The notes under the pieces were generated by a model, which saw nothing but the letters and a program-made list of their open reading frames with translations, was not told the origin of the DNA and ran no database searches. From Gnetum montanum (taxonomy: Eukaryota > Streptophyta > Gnetopsida > Gnetales > Gnetaceae), in contig MNCI01010150.1 of assembly GCA_015680685.1 (NCBI GenBank), forward strand, positions 165,523 through 229,522: a stretch of 64,000 nt of DNA. The letters are read 5' to 3'. The position numbers and the translations under genes were made by a program. Below are positions 45,437 through 56,992 of this stretch, piece by piece. Positions within the stretch are counted from its first letter, which is position 1; each line of letters opens with the position of its first letter.

Positions 45437-46104
45437 GCATCATCAAAGTAGTGCAGTTAGCACTAGATTCACGGAGAGAACTGCACGAAAAAGTATTTAT
45501 GTTTGATTATCGCCAGCTGGTGAGGGTCAGTATTTTTGTCGCTGGAAACGATTTGCAGTGCAAGAACTTTGTTGGCCAAGCTTGCAGGTAATAGCCTCTC
45601 TGGTTAAAACAGGTGTAGCATGGTTTCAATTCGCAATCATAAACCTGAGGACATATAAGTGACGTGTTAATTTAAAATTATAAAGGAATTACAATAATGT
45701 TAGTGAAACATAGGTATACCTAAGATTTATATAAATTTATAGAACTCAGTAATTGTTTCAAACCCAATGACCTCACACTGGATTGTTAATGATGTTTACA
45801 GTGTGACGTGAATTACTAAGCTTTCATTTAACAAAATAATAAATTAATTCCTTAAGCCACTTAAGCCACCGATTACAAATGTAAATGCTTTTCACTATGA
45901 AACCTCTGTTAAAATAATGATATAATGTTGATTTCTCACATCATTAAGCCCAGGTTCGAACTACACCGACTTGCAGAACGCTAAGCTTTCATTCGCCTAT
46001 GGAGCGACGCCTTAAATTCAGTTACTTACTGGCAAGTAAGGTATCATAATACGAATTTATCTCGTCTTCACATCAGCCTGCTCTTCCTGTAACGCAGTCA
46101 GGTC

Positions 46105-46135
46105 AGTGAGTGAGTGCGTGCATGCGTGCGTGCGT
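46105..46135. repeat. GTGC/GTGA microsatellite
   Basis: GTGAGTGAGTGCGTGCATGC followed by GTGCGTGCG. A short tetranucleotide microsatellite with alternating purine-pyrimidine character. Confidence 0.9.
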
Positions 46136-46841
46136 TGGAACTACTGACAGGTGAGTCCAGGATTGATATAATCAGATGCAGCAGAAGTTGCAGTCAGTTG
46201 TAAGCGAGGAGAGGACAGGAATGCATAAGTGGGAATATGGGAGATGCCTTTTGATATCGTGTTTGGTCAAGCGGCGACTCAGGTTCATGTGCGGCTACGT
46301 CCCTCTAGCATATGTTTATTTCAGCTCAGCTTGCCTCTGCCCTGCTCTGATAGGGCAAAAGCTCGAAGCCTGTCAAACTGCTATCTGCTGGGCTAGCGTC
46401 CTTTTAAGCTTATTTGATGAATTTTTTACACTGTTATCTGTTGTTGCTGCCGTTATTTTGGCTCCAAGCGGTTTTGCTTTCTAAAAAGTGCTTGCAATTC
46501 AGAGGGACAGTTCAGAGCCCCAGGGTGTTGGAGAGGCTGCAGGTTCTCATCCACCTTTTGATGCAACTTTATACTAACTAAACACTAACCACTTAAGATG
46601 TGACCTCGATCTGATTTTTATGAGTGTGTGGGACCCCAACTCAGTTCTTGTATTTCTAATCACCGTTGTCGGTCTGTGCCCTCGTTCAAGTTAGAGCTTT
46701 ATGGCATCTACGTTAATTGTAGAGGTAGAATAGCATTTAGAAAAAATATTAAGGGAATGGTATTTCAATTTGAACATATTAGTAATTGTGTTGGTTTCTC
46801 AACGAAAAGATTGTTAAGGTTAAGTTATGACTGGATCATTT

Positions 46842-46982
46842 TGATAAGGAGTAGGTATTCCCTACACCCAACCATATGGATCATGAGTATGTACGCATGA
46901 TATGATTGAATTTTGTGGATGTCTTTTACCTAAGTGGCCTATGACCTAGATAGTAAAATATGAGGTTACTAGTCATTGTCTT
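46842..46982 (-). repeat. Athila-family LTR, U5 part left of the copia insertion
   Basis: It starts TGATAAGGAG and aligns with the LTR starts at 38,369 and 56,993 (CCCTACACCCAACCATA, GAATTTTGT-GA, CCTAAGT-GCCTAT). No primer binding site lies to its left, so this is a solo LTR or a 3' LTR. It is cut at 46,982 by the copia element, and the LTR continues at 53,024. Confidence 0.75.
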
Positions 46983-47872
46983 TGTAGACCTTTTGGTATG
47001 TCAAAACCTTAGAAAATGGAGAAAATTAGAAATTGTGCTTATGAGTTTTGGCAGTACTAAGGAAGACATATGATGAGACCAAGCCTAGAACTTTAGTGGA
47101 CAATTGGAGTGCTAAAAGATATATAATGTATGCAAAGATTTGGAAGGAACTACAAGGATGAAAGACATCTAGAAGTCTAAAGAAGATGACCTAGTGTCTA
47201 CCAAGACATCTCATTCTACAATAGGATGTCCTAGTTACAAAAATCGGTTTCTAACTAGATGTCCTAGTCAAGACATCTCATGTGAGACGTCCCACTTGCA
47301 AGCTCCAAATTCTCAACAAGACATCTCAAACTCATTCAAGATGTCCCAACTAGTCATTGTACAAAATTGAACGATCATTTAACAATAACAAAGGCTATAA
47401 AAGAAGATAATATTTTGGTGGAAAAAGCAAGCATTGTTCATGTGAATTGACCATCATCATATACATCTTGAAATTTTTTTTGTACTTCAATTCCTTATCT
47501 TCTTTGCGTATTGTAATTGTTGAAAGCCTTAGAGCAAGGAAATTGTAATTGTAGTTACATTCTTTCCTTAATCTTTCATTTCTTCTTGGTAAGCCCTATG
47601 GGTTTATGTGCTTCTTGTGGTAAGGAATCTTTTAAGCTTGTTGGGACCTTGCGGGGTTGGGTGTGTTTCTGTGTGAAAACACCCCTTATAAAGCTTAAAC
47701 TTTGTAAAGGTTGTGGTGTCCTTGAAATCACATTTTTGAAAAACTATGGTGCAAAGGTATGCAAGGATTCTACTATGAATGTACCCAAGTTGGGGAACCA
47801 CGTACATCTAGGTACAATTTTGATTTTAATTAGTGGAACTTATTTAACCCCCTTCTAAATTCTCGATCTTCA
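46983..47872 (+). repeat. 5' LTR of copia element B
   Basis: It starts TGTAGACCTTTTGG (the 3' copy has TGTTAACC) and ends GATCTTCA. U3 is dense in the motifs AGACATCT, GATGTC and GACGTC. The frames 47,517-47,858 (plus) and 47,604-47,807 (minus) fall inside the LTR and are not genes. Confidence 0.95.
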
Positions 47873-47874
47873 AG

Positions 47875-47888
47875 TGGTATTAGAGCCT
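47875..47888 (+). promoter_or_regulatory. Initiator-Met primer binding site of element B
   Basis: TGGTATTAGAGCC, two bases after the 5' LTR. It differs at one base from the canonical plant site TGGTATCAGAGC. Confidence 0.9.
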
Positions 47889-47928
47889 TGGTACTCCCAG
47901 GTTTAGCATAATAGCTCAAGAGTAAACT

Positions 47929-48840
47929 ATGGAGGAAGCTTATTTCATTAAGTGACTAATGTTAGATGGGTTCAACTTCACACACTAGAAAACTAGGATG
48001 CAAGGGTTCATTGAATTCATCTTGGAGAGATGAACCCAATCCATCTACAATAAAGATAAGGCAATAGGTAAGCACCCTAACCTTTCTAATCATCATACCT
48101 CCTCTACGCGATGTTGGATATGAAATGGAAGAGACCATATGGCCTCTACTAGTTACAAGAAGAATAGTAGTGAAGAAACAAGAATTACTGACATCTATAT
48201 AAGCTAGGATGGTGAAGGCGAAACTAGTAATATAATCAAAGAATCACATTTTTTGTGCTTAGCCTTGGCAACTCAAGAATCCATTAATGGTTTAATATTT
48301 GATGATGAAGATAAAGATGATGAGATTACTTTCGAAAAAAAAGGTATGGCCTACTTTGTAATGAGTTAATCTCCTTCCAAAATTTATGCTTCAAAATGAA
48401 AGAGATTTTACATGGTAAAGAAATAAAGATAGCATAACATAATTCTGATTGTTTGTATTGTAAGAAAGAAAACTTAGACCTAATGGCTGAGGTTCAACAG
48501 CTAACAAGTGTTGTTGAGTAGACTAACAATGAATTATTAGATGTAAAGCTCAACTATGAAAGACACATTTAAAATAAGGAGATAGATCAAGATCAAAGCT
48601 ATCCTCACATCAAAGCATCATCAAGTTTTATGAACTTAAAGAAATACTCTTCCATGTTTGACTATTCAGCAAAATTTAGGAAAATGGTTTGTTTCTATTG
48701 TGGCAAAACTAGACATATTCACTTCTTCTATTATTTATGGTTGAAACACTATAATTGCTCCTTTTTAAAAGAGCCTAGAAAAGGTGTGTTACATGAAAAG
48801 AAAGTTTGGAGGTAAAAAGAGAAGAGTTTTGAAAAAGGAA
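47929..48840 (+). pseudogene. Gag of copia element B, broken
   Basis: The start at 47,929 gives MEEAYFIK, then a stop and LMLDGFNFTH with KTRMQGFIEF, the usual copia gag opening. A zinc knuckle near 48,690-48,735 reads CFYCGKTRHIHFFYY: C, C and H are present and the last C is missing. Stops and frameshifts occur throughout. In an active element, gag packages the RNA. Confidence 0.8.
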
Positions 48841-48879
48841 TAATTGCACAAGTTGCAATCTTTATTATAAAAAGAAATA

Positions 48880-50080
48880 CTTAGTACATTGATAATGGAT
48901 GTCTAAGACATATGATAGGAGACAAATCTCAATTTGTACACTTTTCAAAACAAAATTGTGGAACTATCACCTTCATAGATTACATAGAAGCTCAAATTAA
49001 AGGTATTAATACCATTGGAGGTAAGGATCAGCCAATTGTTAAATAAGTATGTTTTTGTTGAAGGTCTTAAACACAATCTTCTTAGTATTATTCAACTTCA
49101 TGATTCAAATTTTGACATTAACTTCTCTAAGGATACTTGTAAAGTGAGAGATTTGCTATTCAAAATAGTTACTATAGAAGGGAATAGAAAAGTGAATGTT
49201 TACACTATTATTTTTGGAGATAATCCTAACCTTGAATCCAAGTGTTTGATTAGCAATATAGGTGATGTTTGGATGTGGCACAGGAAACTAGATCACATCA
49301 ACAAAGACATTCTTCAAACCCTTGTCCTGAAAGATATGGTTCAAGAGTTGCCCAAGCTCAATGATTTTTCCGTAAATACTTGTAAAGCCTATCATAAAGG
49401 AAAGCAAACAAGGGTAAGATTTGGTAAGAAAATTAGATCTCCACCTCTCATCCTTTAGAACTACTCCACATGGACTTGGTTGGTCCCTTTCAAACTTTTA
49501 GTTTGGAAAAGAAAAGGTGTTTTTTAACTATTGTAGGTGATTTCTCTCGTTTCACTTAGGTTGCTTTCTTATATTACAAGGATGAAGCTTTTAATCATTT
49601 CATGAGAATTTATAATTAGATATAGAATGAAAAGGGATATGATATCAAAGTCATTAAAAGTGATAATGGAGGAGCATTTAAAAATGCAAAATTTAAATAA
49701 TAATGTTAGTTACATAACATTCTACATCAATTATCTACCTCAAGAAATCCACAACAAAATGGGATTGTGAAAAGGCAAAATAGGATTTTGAAGATAATGG
49801 GGAGAACCATATTAAATGATAAAAATGTTCTTATCACTTTTGGGTTGAAGTAATCAACATAGCTAATAAGAATATTCACTACTAAAATCACTTATGAATT
49901 GTGGATTGGTAGAAAGCCATCAGTTGGCTATTTTCATGTTTTTGGTTCGAAATGCTATATTTTAAATGACAAAGATATTCTAAGAAAATTTGATCCCAAA
50001 ATTCATTAGGGAATCTATCTAGGATATTCAATTGTTAGTAGGGCTTATAGAGTTTTCAATAAAAGAACCAACATTGTGAA
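48880..50080 (+). pseudogene. Protease and integrase of copia element B, broken
   Basis: At 48,886 the protease reads YIDNGCLRHMIGD; the catalytic D-S-G has become D-N-G. The pre-integrase zinc finger (frame 49,015-49,458) has WHRKLDHINK and CKAYHKG, keeping both histidines but only the first cysteine of the CxxC pair. The integrase core has HMDLVGPF (first D, about 49,470) and SDNGGAF (second D, about 49,662). NGIVKRQNR near 49,770 carries K where the third acidic residue (E) of the D-D-E triad belongs. Several stops are also present. Confidence 0.85.
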
Positions 50081-50389
50081 GAAATTATAAATGTTAAAAT
50101 AGATGATGATGATGGTTCAACTCCATAGTTTGATGATGAAGAGGTTCCTATCCAAAAGATATCTAGCACTTCCCCCATACTAGCTAATAAAGATTCTAAA
50201 ATAAGAAGTGAGCATAAGGATACTTATCAAACATAGTCCAAAATGCCTAGACTCCATAGATCACACTCTCTTAATGATGTTATTAGATAAGTAAAATATG
50301 GAATTCAAAATAGAAGCCAAACAAAAGAGATATGTGCCTATGCTACCTATCTTTCACAACTTGAGCCAAAAAATTTTAGAGAGACTGAA

Positions 50390-51893
50390 AGGGAGGAAGG
50401 ATGGATTTCAGCTTTGCAAGGAGAGTTAAAATACTTCATTAGAAATGATGTGTGGGAATTAACTCCTAAAGTGAAGCATAGGTAGATTATTAGAACAAAA
50501 TGGGTATTTAGGAACAAGATAGATGAAAATAGCAACATCATAAAAAACAAAGCCAGAATTAGTTTCCAAAGGATATAATAAACATGACGGAATTGATTTT
50601 GATGAAACTTTTACTCTTGTCACTAGACTTGAGTCAATCAAACTTCTTTTAGCCTATGTAAGTATCAAAGGCATCAAGTTGTATCAAATGGATGGAAAGG
50701 GTACCTTTTTGAATGGAACTATTCAAGAGGAAGTCTATGTTAAGCAACATAAGGGATTTTTGGATCCTATTCATCCATACTATGTTTTCAAACTAAAAAA
50801 GACTTTCTATGGGCTCAAACAACCCCCTAGAGCTTGGTATTATAGACTTTCATACCATCTCATGTCTAATGATTTCAAAAGAGGTAGAGTAAATGCTACT
50901 TTGTTTCTTAAATGAGAAGGTAAAGATTTACTCATTATGCAAATTTATGTTGATGATATTATATTTGAAGCTACTAATGAGATTTTATGCAAGGATTTTT
51001 CATGTCTTATGCAAACAGAATTTGAAAGAAGCATGATGGAAGAACTCAATAGCTTCCTTGGATTTTAAATCAACCAAACTAAAAGAGGGAGCTTCATTTG
51101 TCAAACTAAATACATCAAAGATCTATTGCAAAGATTCAGCTTGGATAATGTGAAAGAAAAGAAAACACCTATGGCTACACACTAACTTAACAAAGATGAA
51201 CAAGGAAAATCTATTGAGCTTAAGCTCTATAGAGGTATGACTTGTAGCTTACTATACTTAATTTCCAGTAGACCTGATATAGCTTTAAGTGTTGGAATAT
51301 GTGCCAGGTTTCAAGCTAATCCTAAAGAATCACATTTAACAGCTATTAAACAAATTTTTCATTATCTAAAATTACTTTTGACTAAGAACTTTGGTATCCA
51401 AAGGACTTCACACTCGATCTTGTTGGGTATTATGATGTAGATTAGGCACAATGTATAGATGATTGTTAGAGAACAAGTGGAAATTTTTTCTTTCTTGGAA
51501 TAAGTCTCATCTCTTAGGCAACTAAGAAACAAACCTCTACAACACTTTCTATAGAAAAATTTATTATATATTTTAGCTAGGAGTTGTTGTGCACACATTT
51601 TATAGATGAAAGAAACACTCAAGGATCTAGGGATCTAATCAAAACACACACCTATTTTTTATGATAACAACAATGCTATCAATATGCCTAAAAACCCTAT
51701 TCAACATTCTTGTACAAAGCATATTGAAATTCGACATCACTTCATCAAAGAACATACTCAACTAGGACATATTAAGTTAGAGTATATTGGGATGGATGAT
51801 CAAATTTTTGATGCCTTTACCAAGCCGCTTGATGAATGAAGACTTACTACTCTTTGTAAAAACATGGGGATAGGGCCTTATCCTATCAAGTAA
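50390..51893 (+). pseudogene. RT and RNase H of copia element B, broken
   Basis: RT begins near 50,410 (ALQGELKYFIRNDVWEL). The frame 50,679-50,915 has YQMDGKGTFLNGTIQEEVYV, the block with the first catalytic aspartate, and YGLKQPPRAWYYRL. The catalytic IYVDDIIFEA near 50,943 is intact. RNase H occupies about 51,490-51,800, with FYDNNNAINMPKNPIQHSC and KHIEIRHHFIKEH. The polyprotein closes with DAFTKPLDE and GIGPYPIK before the stop at 51,891. Frameshifts near 50,570 and several stops make it non-functional. Confidence 0.9.
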
Positions 51894-52120
51894 GAAGCTT
51901 ATATTTTTTGAATATTACCAAAAATTAAAAATAATAATAATAAAGGATCTTATATTTAAAGGGAATTTGACAAGGAAACTTTTTTATGATGATGCCCAAA
52001 CAAGGGGAGTATGATATTGTGTTGTGTTTGATATTGTGTTATGTTTCTATTTTCCTATGATACACTATTATTATGCTAACCATTTTCTTAAGTTTTGGAT
52101 ATCATCAAAAAGGGGAAGAT

Positions 52121-53023
52121 TGTTAACCTTTTGGTATGTCAAAACCTTAGAAAATGGAAAAAATTGGAAAGTGTGCTTGTGAGTTTTTGTAGGACTCAGG
52201 AAGACATATGATGAGACCAAGCCTAGAACCTTAGTGGAAAATTGGAGTGATAAAAGATCAATAATGTATGCAAATACTTAGAAGGAATTACAAGGATGAA
52301 AGATGTTTAGAAGTCCTTAGAAGATGACCTGGTGTTTGCCAAGATGTATCATTCTATAACAAGACATCCTAGTTACAAAGCTCAGTTTCAGACTAGATGT
52401 CTAAGAGAAACATTAGATGTTCCAATTCCAAGCTTGAAATTCTCAACAAGATGTCTTAAGCTCATTCGAGACATTCCAACTAGCCATTTTCTAGCCATTT
52501 TGTGAAATCCAACAATCATTTGATAATAACAAAGGCTATGAAAGAAGACAATATCTTAAGGGAAAAAGTAAGCACGATTCATGTGAATTGACCATCATCA
52601 TATATGTTTTGAAAATTATTTTGTACTATAATTCCTTCTATTTTATTGTGTATTATCATTTTTGAGAGCCTCAAAGCAAGGAATCTGTAATTGTAGTTAC
52701 ATTCTCTCCTTGATCTTTCTTTTCTTATTTGTAAGCCTTGGGAGGTTAATGTGCTTCTTGTGAGAAGGCATCTTTTGAGCTTGTTAAAACCTTGTAGGGT
52801 TAGGTGTGTTTCTGTTAGAAAACATCCCTTACAGATCTCAAACTTTGTAAAGGTTGTGGTGTCCTTGTAATCACATCTTTGAAGAAATAAAGTTCGAAGA
52901 TGTCCAAGGATTTTATCCTCCGAGTGTAGACATATCCAAGTTGGGGAACAATGTACATCTAGGTACAATTTTGATTTTAATTGATGGAACTTATTCAACC
53001 TCTTTCTAAGTTCTTGATCTACA
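52121..53023 (+). repeat. 3' LTR of copia element B
   Basis: It is preceded by the purine tract AAAAAGGGGAAGA and runs from TGTTAACCTTTTGG to TTGATCTACA. It is collinear with the 5' LTR throughout, with scattered substitutions and small indels, so the insertion is old but clearly younger than gypsy element A. Confidence 0.95.
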
Positions 53024-53790
53024 ATCTTTCCAATCATCACTTGTGTTAACTTTGTCCATATGGCTAAGTGTAATTAAGGTGTAAGATGTTTATATTTATA
53101 ATTTTTTATCTTTAAAAGTATTAAGGAAAGAATTAGGTGAAATATTAAACTTTAACTAATTAATGACTAAACGATCCTAAATGCAGAGTATCCATTCCCA
53201 CTTTTTGTATACATTCTAAACTTATACTAACATTGTTGGGCTACCAAGTTCTTATTGCTAGGTGTACTGAGTATTCACCATTGGGATTACTAAGCATTTG
53301 TAGTGGTCATACTCACATTACTATAGAATAAAATCTTAAATATTTAAGTACAAAAAGGTAAATTGCATGTAAAGTAAAAGAAAAATTAAGCTAATTCATA
53401 TGCTATAATGGAGAGACTAAATCTTTATTTTATTTTCTTTATGCAATAGTATCCAGGTACATCTTGCACTCAAATAAAATTCCATACAATTAATTCAATC
53501 CATGCTATTGGAGCTCAAAGGAAAACTACAAGAGTTTAGCTACTAGACTAACCAAAGGTGCTATAAATGCAATTGGCATGTGCATTTATATAGGCTTTAT
53601 GGGTATCAGCTTCAATGCATATGCACCAATGCAACCAAGGATGTGTCGATGGGGATGCGTTGATGAGGCTTCATTGACAAAATCAACTTATTAACATTTC
53701 ATCATACCTATATAGTTATCATGAATAAAATTAACTATATCAACAAGATGCTACAACATTAAATTCAAAATGAATAATAAAATTAAAAAA
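53024..53790 (-). repeat. Athila-family LTR, remainder right of the copia insertion
   Basis: It continues the LTR begun at 46,842. It has the GGCTAAGTGTAATTAAGG block, the CCCACTTTTTGTATACAT block, a TATA box on the minus strand (TATATAAATGC, about 53,583-53,593) and the U3 motif CGATG/AATGAGG. The right end is estimated from the U3 lengths of sister copies. Confidence 0.7.
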
Positions 53791-53799
53791 ATTAGAGAT

Positions 53800-54890
53800 G
53801 ATTTAAATTCATATCTAAATGATAAAATTCAAAAAATCATTATTACATTCTAATTGTTCTACTACTTGCAATTATAGTGTTTCTAAGATTCACAAGAAAA
53901 TTTTTTTGCATCATCCTATTATTGATGCCATTAACCCTTCTACTTAGTTACTTGCTAAATATTTAGCTAATTTCTTAACTTTTTTTATTGGTAAAACTTC
54001 TTCTTTCATAATAAATTCTAAGCATTTTTCTATTTTAAAATTTTTTTGATATTGATGAAAATGATATTTTATTTAGTTTGATGTTGTTTCATAGATTGCT
54101 ATAATTCCTTTAGATAAAGTACTGGATGTGATAAGATGATATAAATACCTGAACTAATGACTATATATACACCTCAACATATATAGCCAATATGATACCT
54201 TTTTGGATAAACAAAAGATGTGGCTATGGGTTTACATTTGTTATCTTTGATTTCTAATATATCCCTATTAAATTTTGAAAAACTTGCTATTAATTCTTTT
54301 CTTTTGAAATTCAAACATTGGGTAATATATGTAGAAAATACTAATGTTTATTGGCCACATTATTTTAATAATTTTTAATATTTTTATAAACATTGTAATC
54401 AAATAGATCCTAGCATCTAATTTATCATGGAGTTGGAAAAGGACTATTTTGTTATTTTCTTAGATATTAACGTAATAGAAAAAAGAGATTAATATTGACT
54501 GATATATGAATGGTCTCTTCAATCATCCATTTAGTCAAAAACTTTGTATCCTTTGCTCTTTAATAATTAGAGCTCACTTCTTTTAATAGAGGTGAATCAC
54601 TTGAACAACATTTTCAAACTCAATAACTTAAATAAGAAGACTATCATTAAATATTGGATTAAATCAATTTATTCTATTAATACTAATTTTCATAATTTTA
54701 AAATAAAAATTTTATTCTAAATAAAAAACTCATCATCATTGTTTACATTCAAGATATTTTTTAAGAAAATAGCTAGAGTTCTAGAAAAAAGACATAACAT
54801 TATAAGAGTTTTAAATTCTATAAGAAAATATCTAATTTTCCCATTGTACTAAAGATAAAAATAATATTTTTAAAAAAATAATTTGATATT
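53800..54890 (+). pseudogene. Penelope-like element reverse transcriptase, broken
   Basis: Read on the plus strand across shifted frames. VSKIHKKIFLHHPIIDAINP and LLAKYLANFL (about 53,880-53,970) and GKTSSFIINSKHF (about 53,992-54,030) are the N-terminal RT blocks of Penelope-like elements. GLHLLSLISNISLLNFEKLA follows near 54,230. The catalytic box region reads YVENTNVYWPHYFNN near 54,330: the D-D pair is replaced by E-N. Then IMELEKDYFVIFLDINVIEK (about 54,425), an LF-LNNLNKK segment, and FFKKIARVLEKRHNI (about 54,757-54,800). No GIY-YIG endonuclease follows. Copies of this class have been reported in conifers as Dryad elements. Stops are frequent. Confidence 0.75.
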
Positions 54891-55369
54891 TATAGTAATT
54901 CATAAAGATTTGTACAAAACCAATTAGTTGTTGCTAGCTAAGAAAGATCTAATAAAGTAAACAAGCATTATGCATAGTGAACAAAGAAACACAACACTGA
55001 TGTTCAAAATACATATAATATCAAAGGAACTTATGGTGCATAAGAAAAAAAATTGATCATGGTAGGGGAACTTAGGTAATCCTAAGAAACTTGGAGACAA
55101 ACAACACAGAATAAAACAAAGATGCATGCTTATAGAGATACTAAATATTAATCAATTTGAAAAATATGTCATATAATTTCATTATCAAATAAGGATTATT
55201 TGTCTATAGCATGCGTTGACTTTTCAACAAATAAACATGAACATTAATGAGTTTTAGAATCTACCAAATAATTATAAATATAAGCATATGTAAAACCATT
55301 ATTTTGCCTTTTAATCTACACTTCATTCCATTATTTTTATCCTTTTCATGCATTTTCTAGGATTTTTTA
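54891..55369. other. No recognisable feature
   Basis: AT-rich spacer between the Penelope-like fragment and the Athila-like copy 2. A short minus-strand frame (54,924-55,127) shows no motif. Confidence 0.4.
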
Positions 55370-56830
55370 TTTTTGTATGTTTCACAATGTCTGCTTGGTT
55401 GTAGGAATTAAGATCATTCCCTTAGGCATAGACCCCAAGAGTTCTCCTCATTTTTGTATGGAGCCCATCTATGATATGGTGAAGTTGCTCCCTTTGAGAA
55501 TAACCATGGCCAGTACATTGGTGCAAAAGGGAATAGTACCTACCCATGGTTATGTTCAAGGGTTCATGTGTTTTTTGTTTCCAACCTTGGATCTACTTTC
55601 TTAGGTTGGACACTCAGGAGTACATTTGATACTTGTTGTTGAAGAACTCAAGCATCATACTCCATCTATGGATTGATTCCACCTCCAAAGACTAGTATGA
55701 ACTTTCAACTTCTTTCATAAGTGTCCTTAGGAACAACTTTAACTTGTGCCACTCATTCTCTATGTTTTATAAGGCACATGCATCATGAAAGGCTTGATGA
55801 TGATTTTGTGGATCTAAGTTGTATCCCCTTCAAACTTGGGAATACTATTCATATCCAACCACTTGATTCTACTATCTTTTACATGCCTTTTTAAAATTCT
55901 CACTACCTCTATGATATTTAACATATTTTGAGTTGCAAGCAAAGGCTCATCATAGTCATAGCCTCTATGATGGCGATGATGCCTATGATGTCCTCTGCTA
56001 TCCCTTCTTTCATGGTGGTAGGCCTCCCTTGATTGCCCATGCCCCTGATCTAGACTAGTCTTGTGGGTCCTATGATCATCTTTGTCTCACCAATCACCTT
56101 CATCGTGGGCACATCCTCTGCGGCTTCAGTTAGAGCTAGAGGAAAATGAACAGGATGATGAAGATGAAGAGGAAGGAGAACTAGCACCACCATGATGCTT
56201 TCCATTGCTTCTTTAATGGTCATGGCCATGATCATCATCATGATGTCATTCCTTCTCCTTGCCATGACTTCCACATTTAAATCCTCTATGATCATGGAAC
56301 CTATTCTTGCCTAAACTAGGATTTTTTACAATGGATTGTAAATTCTAGTTCAATCCCCCTTCATTGAAACCTATGGAAGGAGAGTCAATGAAATGAGAAC
56401 CCCCAGAGAAGGGATCCTCACTATCTTTTTGGCCTAGCAAGAAAAAGGAATTATTGACTTATTTTCCTTTCACTACTTCATAGTGCTTCTCCTATTGTTG
56501 ATATATTTTACATTGTGCCTCAGTGGGATGGTAATCCCTAGAGTCATGGTTCAACACAATGTATTCATCATGAAGCCCCTAGGTGTCCAACCTCATAAGA
56601 GTTTGTTGAAGCATAGCATGAACTTATCAATCAGGCAACAACACAATGTTGTCATCCATGTTCCTCCACTGCATTTGTTCATCTTGATGCAAAATAAAGA
56701 TGAAGTCAAGCGCATACTCATCAGGATGAGTATATATCACTTGACATTATCTAGGCCACTGGCTAATTTGATCTTTCATTCCTTTGATTAGATGTGTGCT
56801 TGAATTTTTGCGAAAAATCATCCCTATGAG
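55370..56830 (-). pseudogene. Gag of Athila-like copy 2, broken
   Basis: N-terminal part near 56,640-56,760 reads HPDEYALDFIFILHQDEQMQ, parallel to the plus copy's HPYDFVLNFTFILHQDEH. The core near 55,620-55,720 reads EVESIHRWSMMLEFFNNKYQ. The segment at 55,390-55,520 reads GRYYSLLHQCTGHGYS and LHHIIDGLHTKMRRTLGVYA, matching the plus copy. The charged linker is at 56,050-56,295. In-frame stops are numerous. Confidence 0.8.
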
Positions 56831-56972
56831 AAAAATACATTTTGCATTAAATAAAAATAATAATTTTCTTATAATATACTTTGTTAGTTAAATGATTTAA
56901 CTTTAATAGGTTCATTCCAATGATGTTGAATAATTTTCACTATGTCCTAGATAACACACATAGCTAACTAAA

Positions 56973-56991
56973 ATCCTTAGCAATGGTGCCA
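56973..56991 (-). promoter_or_regulatory. tRNA-Asp-type primer binding site, copy 2
   Basis: The minus strand reads TGGCACCATTGCTAAGGAT, one base from the LTR terminus at 56,993. It matches the tRNA-Asp complement at most positions. Confidence 0.8.
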
Positions 56992-56992
56992 A

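Larger units (their letters stand above)
44521..46841. other. GC-richer low-copy DNA with small duplications
   Basis: No retroelement similarity is seen. Short frames (44,817-45,038; 45,403-45,591; 46,176-46,484; 46,628-46,900) have no recognisable motif and no supporting signals, so no gene is called. A B-box-like CAGGTTCGAACTAC near 45,951-45,964 may mark another tRNA-derived SINE head. Two perfect or near-perfect short tandem duplications and a GTGC microsatellite are listed separately. Confidence 0.45.
46983..53023 (+). mobile_element. Ty1/copia retrotransposon B, complete but dead
   Basis: A 6.04-kb element: 5' LTR (46,983-47,872), initiator-Met PBS (47,875-47,888), a gag-pol region in copia order (gag, protease, integrase, RT, RNase H; 47,929-51,893), polypurine tract and 3' LTR (52,121-53,023). 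Flanking pentamers GTCTT and ATCTT match at 4 of 5. Both flanks belong to one Athila-family LTR, which proves the insertion. RT and RNase H wording suggests the SIRE/Sirevirus side of copia; this is an inference. The related LTR at 12,317-13,480 is a second family member. Confidence 0.9.

Noticed and set aside
52579-53040. Minus-strand 153-codon frame
   Set aside because: It lies almost wholly within the 3' LTR of copia element B.
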